This document shows, piece by piece, positions 31,553 to 42,796 of a DNA stretch of 64,000 nt. Location of the stretch: contig WEDG01000795.1 of the NCBI GenBank assembly GCA_017591395.1, forward strand, positions 1-64,000. The letters are read 5' to 3'. Each line of letters opens with the position of its first letter. Within the stretch, counting starts at the first letter, position 1. The DNA is from Schistocephalus solidus. Its lineage: Eukaryota; Platyhelminthes; Cestoda; Diphyllobothriidea; Diphyllobothriidae. A program made the translations under genes and the position numbers. The notes under the pieces were generated by a model. It was not told the origin of the DNA, made no database searches, and worked only from the letters and a program-made list of their open reading frames with translations.

Positions 31553-32098
31553 TTATCCTCGTTGCTGCAAAGTTAACTCTTGACCCGTTTCGTAGGTGTG
31601 GGCAGCCACATATGATAATCCGTCACACCGTCTTAAGTTCAGGTATGCGCGAACCAAGCATACATCCAATCTGTTCTGTACAGCGTACACTAACAGTTTA
31701 GGCACGGGATGCGATACACCTGATTGCTCATCAGGATTTATTCTGTCCTTGATTTTCATGAATCTGCTGTTGGGCTTTCGGCCCATTCGCAATTCTGCAT
31801 CCAGTCCCGCAGCGATGCGCTCAGTCACTTCGGACACGTTCTTGATGTATGGCAGCGCATGCCATACCATAGGGGCTTGTTCTGGTTGGGTCCTCTGGGG
31901 GCGAACAGGTGTGCATCGGCATATGAACGCCTTCGGATAGTCATTTCGCATAAACCGGTCAAGGATATAACGGGCTTCACGTTCTTTTTCTGTCGGGTTG
32001 CTGCAGGAGTCTGGACGCGTTTGACCAGTGTGCTTACACCGTTCCATTTTTGAGCCGACGAATAAAGCCATGATTCCGGCGACCGAACACACCGTCAA
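31553..32098 (-). pseudogene. PLE3 RT thumb/connector and damaged GIY-YIG domain
   Basis: The 181-codon frame contains REARYILDRFMRNDYPKAFI (thumb side), VWHALPYIKNVSEVTERIAA (the typical PLE connector), AELRMGRKPNSRFMKIKDRI and NPDEQSG. After this point the GIY-YIG motif is scrambled by frameshift. A His-Thr-Tyr-Glu-Thr-Gly stretch and, in another frame, AATRIIANARSKKSREWIDI continue the nuclease end to about 31510. Confidence 0.8.
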
Positions 32099-32115
32099 TG
32101 CGAAAATTCGCCTCT

Positions 32116-33089
32116 ATTCATCTTGATTTACTCAATTTTCCTGTGACCTCGGAAAAAAAGGAAGACCATACTGGGTAAGTTCTTCTCACGAGCGCGTCAT
32201 CTTCATGCATAATGCTGATAATCATCAAGAACGGTGGATAGACGAACCCGCGTCGATGTGTAAGCGGAAAGGAGGGTACCTCATTGTAGGCCTTATCGGC
32301 CGAATGTGTCCCACCTGTGCGCTTATCGCTAACCGTTAGCGGTTGCTTGGACCTGTCGGCTATGTGACATAAAATGCTGGTTAAATAAGGGGGAAAGATG
32401 AATGCAAAATGTTTCACACAGCACCGTTACCGTCTACTTCCAGCTTGTCCCGTCCCACCCCAGCCCCCATCCCAAAACATCTGCGGACCCTTAAAATATT
32501 CACGGTGGGGAGAATGGTAAAGTGTGCGCCATATTATCTATGGCAGGTATAACCTTCCGTTATTATTATCCAACAAACTCTCCAGGGCCTTTTGCATGCA
32601 CATCGAGCACGGTGCATAGATAGCCTAAAGGATATATACGGAGTTCCAAGAAGCTGTCAATGGGTTAAAAAATATGCTTTTATGTACAATTTCAAATACA
32701 TCAAGTATAGCGGTTGTGGATTTGATCACCAAAGTCAGTTGTGTTATAAAACGGGGAAGAAATCTCCTGTCATCCTTGCCCCTGATAATTCAAGAAGTCC
32801 ATGCTATGCCATTTATTTCTAAGCATATTAAACTTACTAGTATTATTTCTGGAAATTTTGGAAGGTGCAAAATCTGAGGTGGCGGCGTTGAGGCGGAGCT
32901 CGTCTGGAAGCTCAAATAGCGATTGGATTCATATTTCCATCTCCTGAGAAAATAACGGGAAGTGGATGAATTTTCCTTTTCATACCTTTAACAACCAACG
33001 TGACTGCCAGCAGGGTGGTTGAATTCACAAAAGTAAATCGGCCGAAATGAGGTAGTTAAGTAGATATGGCACAAGTAGTAGTACCCCCG
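32116..33089. other. No gene recognised
   Basis: A 99-codon minus frame (32118-32417) and a 76-codon plus frame (32592-32822) have no recognisable domain. No repeat was matched. Confidence 0.5.
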
Positions 33090-33260
33090 ACCTATTACCA
33101 GTGGCCATTCGCTAAATTTCAAGGGAGTATGGTTGGAGATGGGGCTAGGGTTAGGATTAGGAAGGTAAAGATTAGGACGATAATCGTTAGGGTTAAGGTT
33201 AGCGCGTAATAATTAAAATAAGGGTAAAAGTTAGGGCATCAAAACATGTACCCCTGGAAT
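33090..33260. repeat. TTAGGG-like degenerate repeat
   Basis: GGGCTAGGGTTAGGATTAGG and related units occur between short flanks, AGTACCCCCGACC on the left and a TGTACCCCTGG on the right. It is compositionally like the MITE interior at 6440-6640 but lacks that MITE's ends, so it is either a different element or a worn copy. Confidence 0.55.
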
Positions 33261-33929
33261 GGTACGAAAGGCTAACCGTTTACTGAAAGAATTTGCATGT
33301 GATTTCACCAGTTTTACAAGTTCCGATAAGCCATCTTGTCTACTGTGTCAGTTGGACTTCAAACGACTTTCGGAGCTTAGCAGTTTCTTTTAGGTTACCC
33401 CCGCAAAACTCTAACTTTTAGCTGATGAACGGTCCACTAGATGTGCCATATGGATAGCACACCTTTGATGTCAAGAGGCCAAGCCTTTAGAGAAACAGAA
33501 GTATTATGCAAAACCCAAACTTCCTGTTTGAAGGCGGTTAAGAGAAAGTTTGAAATAAACGAATGATTAGCCACTAGAAATTACATGTCAAAATAGAGTT
33601 ATGTTGTAAATACCCTTCTCGACTGTCAAATAAATTCTCGCACATAAATGTTAATTGCACGAGGTTTAGCAAGAGGAGGTAGGCTAAATATGTTCGATTG
33701 TTTGTACCGTACAGTTTGATAACGTTGTGTCCTGCATGTTAGGTACTTTCACGGTACCACCATACTCACCATAGGTTATCGTATCTGTGTCAAACAGTCT
33801 CAAAAAATCAAGCACAACCTATCTGGGATTCAAACTAGCCTTTATCGAGGGACTATGGTGAGCTTTCTTACCAGACGGAACACATTAATATACTAGAGAT
33901 TGTGTTGATTTCCTCCGAAAACGAGTTAA
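33261..33929. other. No gene seen
   Basis: AT-rich sequence with no frame or repeat of note. Confidence 0.5.
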
Positions 33930-34328
33930 GGATACCTCGAATGGCTGCCTAAACTGGACACGGGAAATGGGATGCCAACAATGCATTTGGCTTTGCGCTA
34001 AATTCCAAGGAAATTATATTTCAGATTAAGGTGAGGGTTGGGATTAATTTTAGGGTTAGAGTTAAGTTTGAGGGTTGGCGTTATGACCATGATAAGGCTA
34101 AGGGTTAAGGTTATTTTCATGATAACTGTGTGGTCAAGTTTAGGGGGAGGGGGGGGGGGCTAGGCTTAAGATAATGGTGACAATTCAGTTTGATGTTAGG
34201 GTAAGTGATAGCTTTAAGACACGGTTACATTTACCCTTCCTGAAATTTACCATTAGGCTACCTATTTTAAGTGGGCGGGTCATTTCCTATTCCCGTGTTT
34301 TGTTTAGGCGGCCACACATAGGAAACCC
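33930..34328. mobile_element. MITE with telomere-like interior (copy 2)
   Basis: The left end GGATACCTCGAATGGCTGCC (33930) and the right end, complement GGGTTTCCTATGTGTGGCCG (to 34328), match the MITE at 6357-6734 with more divergence. Interior blocks align in order, including GCGCTAAATTCCAAGGA, GATTAAGGTGAGGGTT, TTTAGGGTTAG and CTGAAATTTACC. A G-run of about 11 bases lies near 34149-34159. No coding capacity. Confidence 0.82.
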
Positions 34329-34796
34329 GGCCGAAAACGATTCTAAATTGTCTCATGTTACTTATAAGACATCACTAGCATTACTGGTATGTGCAATTTC
34401 ATGTGATTTTTTCCTTAGGGTGAGGAATTTTAAGATTTTCCTGGTAAGACTAAAGAAACGCGGATTTGCAGCTACTATTGTTACCAATTTTGACGATCTT
34501 TGAGGTACACCAACGAGCCTGTATTCGAGGAACTTAAAAAATGTGCAAAAGACCGAGCTTTTCTGCCACAAAAATGTGTCTTATGCATTTGAATTGAAAT
34601 AAAAGTGGTCATTTGTTTGCCAGCTTTGACGTCCAATTTCTCGAAGCCCCTCTTAGTAGAGTAAAGTGCTTTCAAAATGGGACTCTGGTAGACCTGCTCC
34701 TTCACAGCTTATCAGTTGGAGTACGTGGTCGTAAATTGCATTTATTCTTTCCGTTTGCTGCAGAACCTATTAATGTACATATTAATATACACATAT
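34329..34796. other. No gene seen
   Basis: Opposing frames of 69-74 codons at 34362-34834 have no recognisable domain. Confidence 0.5.
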
Positions 34797-34872
34797 TACT
34801 ATTGATATTGATATTAATATTGATATTGATATAGATATATTAATATTGATATTGATATTGATAATGTACATA
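34797..34872. repeat. (ATTGAT)n-type microsatellite
   Basis: An irregular hexanucleotide repeat with TTGATA/TTAATA variants, about 75 bases. Confidence 0.85.
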
Positions 34873-34904
34873 TTGATAGTCACAGCGTAACTACCTACGG
34901 GTTT

Positions 34905-35155
34905 TTGATCTAGCCCCGTAATGCGATCAATGAGCGCCCTTTATCATAATTAACATATATGATTGCAACCGACAGGACAACGAGCACATGGTTCAGTGAT
35001 AACACCGTTGAACTTCTGACCAATAGAATTTGGCTTCGAGCCTCCACGAGTGCAAACCTCTGATTGGTAATGATTGACTGGCAACAGCTAATAATACAGA
35101 AGCGGCCACTGCAATTTCCCTTGTCTTTATCGGTAGCTTCCATCTGCATAATAGA
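34905..35155 (+). repeat. Solo, diverged hammerhead/tRNA repeat unit
   Basis: Blocks follow the array unit in order: TGCGATCAATGAGCGCCCTT, GACAGGACAACGAGCACATG with GTTCAGTGATAAC (worn A-box), TTCGAGCCTCCACG (worn B-box), and TTGACTGGCAACAGCTAATA. Then come CAGAAGCGGCCACT and TTTCCCTTGTCTTTATCGGT. The hammerhead core CTGATGA has become CTGGCAA, so it is dead. Confidence 0.72.
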
Positions 35156-35338
35156 AAATACGTTATAGGTTTTCAGTTTGTTGTGGTGAATATTAATATA
35201 CTAATAAATCAATCTGTCGCTTCACGTTTACAAAACAAGTTAAATATACTTAATCAATGGGCACGCAATTTAGTACTCGAACAGGAATTCCACGCAAAAA
35301 TGTAAGATTAATCTTTCAGTGGTGTCCATAAACATAAT

Positions 35339-35900
35339 TTACCCTCTACTAATCGTAAAAATTGGAATCTGACACGACAGTAAGCCCCCTATTCCTTTAG
35401 AGAGATTGAGCTCAGAGACTAGGCTATCCAAAGAAACGAGCTGATGATAGTACCCTTTTAAAGTGTCTGCGTAAAGAAGCTTCACTGAAGTGAAGCACTG
35501 TTTTTCAGAAGGATATGTTGTGGCCTTTCCTTGAGCTTTGAGAGCATTTTTCTTGTGATACCTCCTCGCATCCTTGTGCGCAGGCAGGGCAAACGATGAA
35601 CGGCAAAATTCTTCAGCTAGTCCATATTGTTTTCTTGTACACGAACTAGCTGTGAATATTTCCGAGTGGACGTCGACGTCGTCTTTGAGGGCAGCCTGAC
35701 AGGGTCGAGTCCAGTCTTGTTTGTTCTGTGGTTGGAACAGGATAATAGCATTGTGCGCGTCTAAAGTCTGACAGTATTTCATGCGCTTGTATCCACCTGC
35801 GGGCCTGACTCATACCGCACATACTTCGTTGACTGCGATCGATTTGCCCTTCAGGTTGAACGCGTCCGCCCACATCACAATGTGCGCGGGAAAGATCACA
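35339..35900 (-). pseudogene. Unrecognised open frame, 147 codons with upstream extension
   Basis: This is the longest frame in the window that is not low-complexity and not tied to a transposon. The 147-codon frame (35782-35339) begins MKYCQTLDAHNAIILFQPQN and ends in GGLLSCQIPIFTISRG. The same frame continues upstream through a single TGA (near 35812) as VIFPAHIVMWADAFNLKGK. I recognise no domain, signal peptide or membrane segment. It could be a decayed host exon, a retrocopy or a chance frame. The internal TGA argues against a functional exon. Confidence 0.3.
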
Positions 35901-36780
35901 ACTGGACGTATGGCGAGGTCATTTTGAGCCAGAAAATTAAAATACCGGTATTATGCCTTGGCAGGAGCCAGAATTTAGCCTCTTTCCTGGTGGAGCTCGC
36001 TTGTTCTCTCTGTTCGACTTAAACATTCCTAATAAAAGTCCTAGTTGGAAGTGAAAGCTGTTTTCTAAACGGCGTACTCCAGTTTATCACAGAAGTTGGA
36101 GACAAAACTTTCAAGTATAAAGCATTTAACCACTTTAAATAAGATACCTAATTTCAAGCTAGTTGAAATTGGCCTACCGATGACAGCATTTAGTTGACTG
36201 GCAGGTGACTGCTTCTAGTTTGTAAATTAAACAAGCAGTTCAGCAGTTTTGCCAAGTATAATGATTACAAGTATTTGCGGTCAGTACTGCTGGGTGGAAG
36301 ATTGCTGTCTTGCAACATTGAAATGAAGAGCTCTCGTCCTTTTTAGCTCTAGCATTTAAATCACACTCATCTGAATTATAAGCTAAATTGTTCGACTCGA
36401 TTTTATACTCATTATCGCAGGAACGTAAAATGCAGTTTTTTTCAATATTCATCCACATTGCCCCCGAATTACATGCAAGTGTACCACTTTCCAAAAAAAT
36501 GTTTCAAAAGCAATCATTATTCACAGGCTAAATGCAGTATAAAACGATCTTGTAAGTGGGAGAGAGAAATGTTAAAGGACGACTTCCTGACATGGAACTC
36601 ATTCTGCCACAGAAGCGATCATTTTCAGTTAAACGTGATTTTTTCTCAAAAAGTCAAATATGGTTCACATTTGGAACTTTCTTCTATTTGTGTAGAAAAC
36701 AGAGACTGTTTTTGCCTCAGATATACGCTGGGGAAACCTCCAACAGACCATATAAGATAGTCAACTGCTAAATTGTAAAC
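35901..36780. other. No gene recognised
   Basis: Frames at 36240-36494 (minus) and 36458-36771 (plus) have no recognisable domain. No repeat was matched before the LZ tail at 36783. Confidence 0.5.
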
Positions 36781-36782
36781 CA

Positions 36783-38910
36783 TACGATAGTTCGACCGTC
36801 GATTTTGACGATGTCCACCGTATGCTCCATGGAAGGGTGGAGCAGGGACGGTGACTTGCGCGTGATTTAGTTTAAAGTGATAGTAGATTGGTGCTGCATC
36901 TACCGCACTATCCCTTCCTCCCCCACGTGAGCTCGGTGTCATGACAGAGTCAAGAAGACCGGAGATGGGAGAGGGCGCAGGTGGCTGGCACGGCCGGATC
37001 CGCCCCTGGGCATACCACCACATCTGGTTCGGATCTCACGGAGTGGGAGTGCCATAAAGGTCATAGTAAGAAGGAGTCATTGCAGCCTGATTCTCAGTCC
37101 ACCAGTCAGCCACTCCACACAAAACACACATTGGGCTGACCACGAGGTCCGAGTTACCCCGTCAGTCGGTAACCTTCCAAGCCACGGCTTTTAGCGCACT
37201 GGGATAGTTTCAAGCGCGTCAGTTTGTTTATAGTGAGGAAAATGCGCTGAGCCATCGACCTCACTCTCTCCCCCACACCAACAATTAGACCACTCTCCGA
37301 GCCGGTCAGTTGTCTGATGTGAGAGTGGGCGCATTGGCTGACTGGTCGGCGTACCCGTTTTCTTGCGCCACAGCACGACCTGGCCCACATAACGCACACA
37401 CCAGGATTCACTAAATCAGGGGATATGGAGGAGCCGGCGGCGTCTGACTCCCAGTCCACTGGTCAGCCACTCGACACACACAGCACATGCACAGGGCCAA
37501 CGGCGTGGTCTGGTGTAAGCGTCAGATTGGCAGCCTTCCAAGCCACGGTTTGATGCCAGGCGTGATGGTGGGGGAGTCCGAAGGAGGGTTGGCAGAATTT
37601 GACGTAGAAGTTGGAATTTTCGGATTTTAGGTGCATTGCGTCCGAAGATGTCCGATCAGACCGATTCGCGCACGGAAGGTGCGTTGACTGCGCTGGCATG
37701 TTGGAAGGGCCTGGGCATTCGCGGTGTTGGTCCGGGGAGCTGGTGACTTTCGTGCCACTCTTTTGGTTTTGGCGGTGGCGATCCTTTTGTCTTCGTAGAT
37801 TGCTGCCCCTGTTTTCAAAGCCCTTCTCCAAGCCGGTCGGTTCCGGGTTAGGTCCTCCCAGGTCACCGGGTTGATCTGCAGTTGCTTCAGGGAAGTCTTC
37901 AGAGTGTCATTGTAGCGTCGTACTTGACCCACCTGTCGACGAGAACCCATGGCGACATCTCCATTGAAGATTCGTTTGGGTAATCGTTCGTTGTCCATCC
38001 TTACAATGTGGCCGCTCCATCGCAGTTGCAGTTGTTTCAGCTGAGCATAATTGCTGAGAAGGCCTGTTCGTTCCAACACTTCCGTGTCCAGTTTCCTGTC
38101 ATGTCATTTCAGCTTTAGTATTCTGCGAAGGCAGCTGAGGTGGAAGTGGTTGAGCTTCCGCACCTACTTTTAGTAGATCGTTCACGTCTCCGCTCCATAC
38201 AGCAGCGTCGGCAACATGACAACTTTGTACATCTTGCGTTTGGTGCTGACATGGAGACCGTGTATATTCCAGACTACGTTGTGCATGCGTGCAAAGGCTT
38301 GGCTGACTTTGGCGATCCGATGGGCGATCTCATCGTCGACTTTGGTGCTGCGGGAGAGATTGCTGCCCAGGTACTTGAAGGTATCCACAGATTTCAGTTG
38401 GGCGTCATTGATATTGATGTGAGCTGCGGTTTAGATGGTATTTGGTGGCAGCTGATGCATCAAAGCCATTTTCTCAGTGTTGATCCGAAGTCCGAAGTTG
38501 TCACAGGCGGCAGCGAAGAGGTCCATGCTCCTTCGCATTTCCTCTTCTGCCGTTGCATGGAGTGCGCAGTCGTCAGCGAAGAAAAGTTCATGGATGGTGG
38601 CTGTGGAGACACGCGAGCGGAAGTGCATCCGTCGTTGGTTGAGGTGTTCACCGTCCATCCGGTAGGCGATGCGGATCCCGGGGCAGTCTTCACGGTAGGC
38701 TTTCGTTAGCATGGCACAGCAAGCTCACTCGAGCAGTCCGGGGGGTACCCCGGAGGGTATGAGTGGGGGATTTGGAGAGGAGTTGTTGATATTGTTAAGA
38801 GTTTTTCGACCGCACGTAATTGCAGTCTGCTAGCCAAGGTCTGCTGCAGCTGTCGTGAGACCCAACGTATGTTTAAGGCACCTTTTCTAGCCCTCTACCA
38901 CACAACCACA
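36783..38910 (-). mobile_element. LZ LINE with two internal deletions (copy E)
   Basis: The minus strand starts with LZ 5' untranslated sequence (38910 to ~38715, including the GGGCTAGAAAAGGTGCC block). It jumps directly into the second half of the RT at 38712, losing the whole endonuclease and RT motifs A and B. After the C-terminal RT it jumps again near 37555, from the TLTPGIN-like spacer straight into the 3' untranslated region, losing the later fingers. The tail ends at ~36785. The result is about 2.1 kb. Confidence 0.83.
37560..38712 (-). pseudogene. LZ RT C-terminal half and first finger (copy E)
   Basis: The frame opens MLTKAYREDCPGIRIAYRMD, where the family normally reads a ...MDAYRDE...GIRIAYR stretch. 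It then has FADDCALHATAEEEMRRSMD (the catalytic FADD is intact), [39 protein letters not shown] and LQLRWSGHIVRMDNERLPKR. A finger CQRSQRTFRARIGLIGHLRT follows, whose first Cys pair is damaged. Frame changes occur near 38390 and 38100. It represents a separate LZ subfamily, judging by many substitutions against copies A, B and D. Confidence 0.8.
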
Positions 38911-39690
38911 AAATGCTCACCTTAACGCTGTCACGTGCAAACAGCGCCTGCTACAAACAATCCATAAAGGTCACAGATTCAGAAGCTCCTCTGTGAACTG
39001 GCTGCAGCACTGAGCCGCCCGTACTTTTATCTGAACATCCCCCAGTAATAGCATATTTCGTGAGTGCTTAGTAGCCCGCTAACCATACAACTCTGCAGTT
39101 GAACTTTCGAGCCATGAGTACGACCAGTTCACATTAAATCGTCCAGCCAGTACTTCTTAAAAGTCATTGGATAGGGCTTAATATAAAGTGCTGACCGGAT
39201 GGAAATTAGAAAAAAATCGTTTCCCGCTTTACATCATTCGAAAACTTCACAGTTCTGTGCATAAGACTATAAAGTTTTCATCAGATGCTGATGTGTTTGT
39301 ATTCATGTTTGTTTATGTAAGGCGTCAGTTGTAGGTAACAGGACTTCCAAATCAGGTTGGAACTCAGGTGGGTTGAGGAGCGAAAAATGTCAAGTTCACA
39401 ATTACCATTGAAGTGTAGAGAATGCTAAGGGCTGGAAATAGTTGAACTCGCCTCTTCTCAGTCACATCGCTTTAAAAAAGGCTCATTTGGACGTTTGTTT
39501 ATTTGTTCTAGCCATACTACTGAAAACGACACAGTAAGCATTTTACTTTCCAAATATTACACGAGTTTGACCTACGGACTGTAACTGGTATGTGTGCGAG
39601 AGCCCATTTACAACACAATCTGTCTCTAGTTTATCGGTACAGATATTTATTAAATCCAAGTGGCAGTAATTAAAACGATCGAGTTAAAGT
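38911..39690. other. No gene seen
   Basis: AT-rich, with no frame or repeat of note. Confidence 0.5.
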
Positions 39691-39699
39691 TAATCAATA

Positions 39700-39912
39700 G
39701 AACCCTATCAAATATAGCGAACAAGTAACCCATGCAAATGATGGCGTACCGAGAAAGACATGGGAAACCAGAATTGCCATTCCTGGCTTCGTAGCAGTCA
39801 TCAGCCATTCGGGATTGAGAATGGCTGTATATGTTAATAGTCGCTATATGATTACCTGCGAGGACTCTAGATTGAACCTCAAGGTACAACAGGACGAGCA
39901 TGTTCCGAGCCT
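39700..39912 (-). repeat. Solo, rearranged hammerhead/tRNA repeat
   Basis: The minus strand at 39745-39835 gives AATGGCTGATGACTGCTACG, then GAAGCCAGGAATGGCAATTC, then TTTCCCATGTCTTTCTCGGT, which is the array's hammerhead block. The core CTGATGA is the complement of 39798-39804 and the second strand is altered to GGAA. Plus-strand sequence at 39855-39905 (CTGCGAGGACT, CAAGGTACAACAGGACGAGC) resembles the unit's other half in opposite orientation, so the copy appears inverted internally. Confidence 0.6.
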
Positions 39913-40641
39913 GAACACCGACGGTATCGGCTTCCAGTGCGAGCGATGTCGGCGGTGGAGGTCAATCAGAGGGGACTTGTTTCTGAAGGATAACCAGCTG
40001 ACTATATCCAAAATTATGCAAATAATTATATAATTCGTAAGGGAATTTAGTGTGAAGCAATGAAAGGAGGATTACGATGCTGCTCATAACACTATAATCA
40101 GCTGGTACCGCGCTTGCCGCAGCGTATGTGCAGCCGCGCAATGAGGCAGCTGCGTGGTCCTGGAGTGGAATTGAAGATTGACGAAATGATGGCTAGCTGG
40201 CGAAAATTTAACGATGGGTGGCTCCGAAGGCAGTACTGGGTTGTCAGCATGTATGACACACACCAGCGGAAGGCCCTTTTTGAGCAGGTCAACAACAGTT
40301 AGCTGTCGCTGAGAGCCGTCATCAGAAAGCGGGTTGTAAGAGGAAGTTTACTCGTGACAGACGAGTGGAGGGCATAGAAACGCCTTGTATCCGAAGCTTA
40401 TGAGTATTTCACTGTCAGTACCTTTCAGAATATTGTGGATCTGACAACAAGAAGGCACATGAACGCACCAGAGGCCTATTAGAGCTACCTGAACCGGAAG
40501 CGGCACGAAATTGGGTCAACATCAGGAAGACGTTTCTGGGTCCACTTGGACGCGCTCCAGTATCGAAGTTGGCTGGGTCGTAACCGATGTGGTCTAACCG
40601 TGGTCTGGCATGCCTCCAGGGATCATATAACGGAGGTTTAG
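39910..40641 (+). pseudogene. Merlin-type (IS1016-like) DDE transposase
   Basis: An N-terminal zinc-ribbon-like segment GFQCERCRRWRSIRGDLFLK is followed by LTISKIMQI (39930-40030). Then come AHNTIISWYRACRSVC (40082-40130), a frameshift, and GPGVELKIDEMMASWRKFND with WVVSMYDTHQRKALFEQV. Next is VVRGSLLVTDEWRA and YEYFTV, and finally HMNAPEAY with SYLNRKRHEIGSTSGRRFWV to a stop at 40639. The DDE residues are visible as IDE, TDEW and PEAY. Three in-frame TAGs (40300, 40375, 40480) and one frameshift kill it. The family moves DNA by cut-and-paste. I could not define terminal repeats. Confidence 0.8.
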
Positions 40642-40989
40642 TCAGTACGGCAGACTCTTTCACTGCAAGAAATTAATAAAACCTAACGTCCTTTTCTTAT
40701 TACTAGTTTAAATCGTACAATTGGTGATGTTTAACCCTTGGATTATAGTTTTATCCATTCGCACGGTAGAATCGAAGTCTACGAAAAAACACACACAGAC
40801 TCCAACAATAGGCGAGCCAACTGAAAGGTAAAGGAAAAGGTTTGGGGGACAGAAATGAACGAATTTACGTACGCCATTGCGAATAAGACAACCAAAGGCG
40901 AGTGGAGGCAGCCACTGCAACCGCAAGAAACCGCGATGTAGCATACCGCAACCAAAACGTAAGCCGTAAGGGTTCACAAGAAGAGGAAA
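40642..40989. other. No gene seen
   Basis: A 98-codon minus frame (40708-41004) lacks a recognisable domain. Confidence 0.5.
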
Positions 40990-41960
40990 ACAGGTCCCAG
41001 CCATGGTAGACTATCGATAACTACAGATTTCCGTGTAGGGGGTGCAATCAGGGTGGCTCGATTTAAAGTGCTACGTTGTTAGTGACAGACAATGAAACGA
41101 GCAATCGATAAAGAACCCGTCCGTCCAATGGTCAGCACTGAGTGGAGGTTGCCATAGGTGGGGGGGACTCAGTATAAAGTGTTTCACGGGGATGAAATCG
41201 AAAAGGAAAACGAGTAACCGAATAAGGAACCATCTGTACCAGGATATCGTAGGCGCGTGGTTGCCGATTACTAAAGGTTACCATGGGGGTGTGCAATGGG
41301 GGGGGGGTGATTCGATGGAAAGTGGTTTGCGGTAAGGCATTAAGAAGGTAACTGTGTCAACTACCGATGACCCCTGTCCCAGGGTATTGCCGAAAGCGTA
41401 CTAGCCGCTAAGTAATGTTTTCCGTGTAAGTGACTCCAATTCAGGTGTTATATTTTATGCGATGGATATAGAAATCAAGTAATCGGCACAGGACCCATCT
41501 ACGAAAGGTATCGTTGAACCGTGATTCCGTCTAAGACACTATTATAAGCTAAGCCAACGCAGTACCATGTAAAATCTGTGTCAAATAATGGTAAGTGTCT
41601 AAGGGAACTAAATCCATACGGTCTCCTTTCTAGTATTCACTTCAATTGCCGATAAATTTGCCGCCATTTAACGAAGGTTTCCATGTATCGGTACAGTGGG
41701 ACGACTCGAAGTAAGCTATTATATTCTATATAACTGACAAAGAACCTGAACAACCGACTAAGGGCCCGGCCATCGAATCCATGGCGATAGTGGTGGGTCT
41801 CTATACCAAGTAAAAACAATGGGTGAAGCAGACTAAACCCACGCCGTGTGTTTTTATTACATCCATTTCAATTACAGATAAATCGGTTGCCATTTACTAA
41901 AGGTTTCCGTGTAGGCGTGCAACGAGATGACTCGCGGTAGGCCTTGTCAGACGATGAACG
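40990..41960. repeat. Degenerate tandem repeat, ~120-140 bp spacing
   Basis: Two motifs recur. One resembles GATTACTAAAGGTTNCCRTG followed by a GTGCAA and a GATTCGA/GACTCG block (near 41020, 41270, 41660 and 41885). The other resembles AATAAGGAACCCATCTGTACC (near 41109, 41222, 41360 and 41484). Spacing is irregular and identity is low, consistent with an old satellite-like array. Confidence 0.5.
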
Positions 41961-42796
41961 AATATTCTTATGGGCACTCGACCCTTGGCAGCCGGAAAAA
42001 GAATGCTCGAGGCACCATGACATTCTTTTGTCAGTTACAGTTGGCAAATAGCCTTGGCCTCACTCCTTTGCTGTCCAGTTCTCTCGCTTGCAACTTCGGC
42101 GCTTAACGAATTTAAGTATAGACTTTTGCTTGCTGATTGTCGCAGTTTGACTTACCGAGTGGTGCTTCCGTGTTCAATTTGACCAACGATGAGTGGACAA
42201 TTCTGTGTTTGTCGGTGCGTTCAAAGTTTCAGATGTAATTAATTAAGCATAACGCAAATAGCTTAAAGCACGCCTTTGTAGCTGTGGGGATCTCATGCTT
42301 CTGAAAACTGAGACCAACTGGTGGCTAGGACTTCAAGCATACGAGCATCATAGGCGTGATCATACTAGCCTTTGCGTCATTTGCATCCCTTACCCAAACA
42401 ACGCCCTTCTGAATTTCAAAATATGCCAAAACTATGGAAGTGTGTGCAGGTAAGTTGACATTAGTTCTCAAAGTGGCTCAGAAAAAATTTTTTCCTTCGA
42501 AATTGTGCAGAGGAATGTGTCATGGCAATCAACAGATTTACATACATTTTATACTAGCTGCATCGTCACCCACAGAGTACTGTAATTTGTTTTGAGCGTT
42601 GCGGGCAAATCCCTGTTGACAATTGTTGCGGAATTCACTCGAGTGAAAGTTGTTCAGTTATTTTCGACAGGCAAATTGCTATAATTAATCATGGAAGCCA
42701 TCCTAGTAAGGACGCCTACTGTGCAGTTCTCAAAATATTGTAGTCAGTTTGCGTCTGCTTTATTTCTCGGGACACAGTACTTATAAATAGTTTTAT
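41961..42796. other. No gene seen
   Basis: No frame of note and no repeat matched. Confidence 0.5.

Larger units (their letters stand above)
31139..32115 (-). mobile_element. Penelope-like element 3' fragment (PLE3)
   Basis: A minus-strand PLE lacking the RT palm. It keeps the RT-to-nuclease connector, a damaged GIY-YIG domain and a 3' region of ~400 bases that contains a hammerhead motif (31321-31364). It abuts the AT repeat at 31088-31138. It is the third PLE subfamily within 6 kb. Confidence 0.8.
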
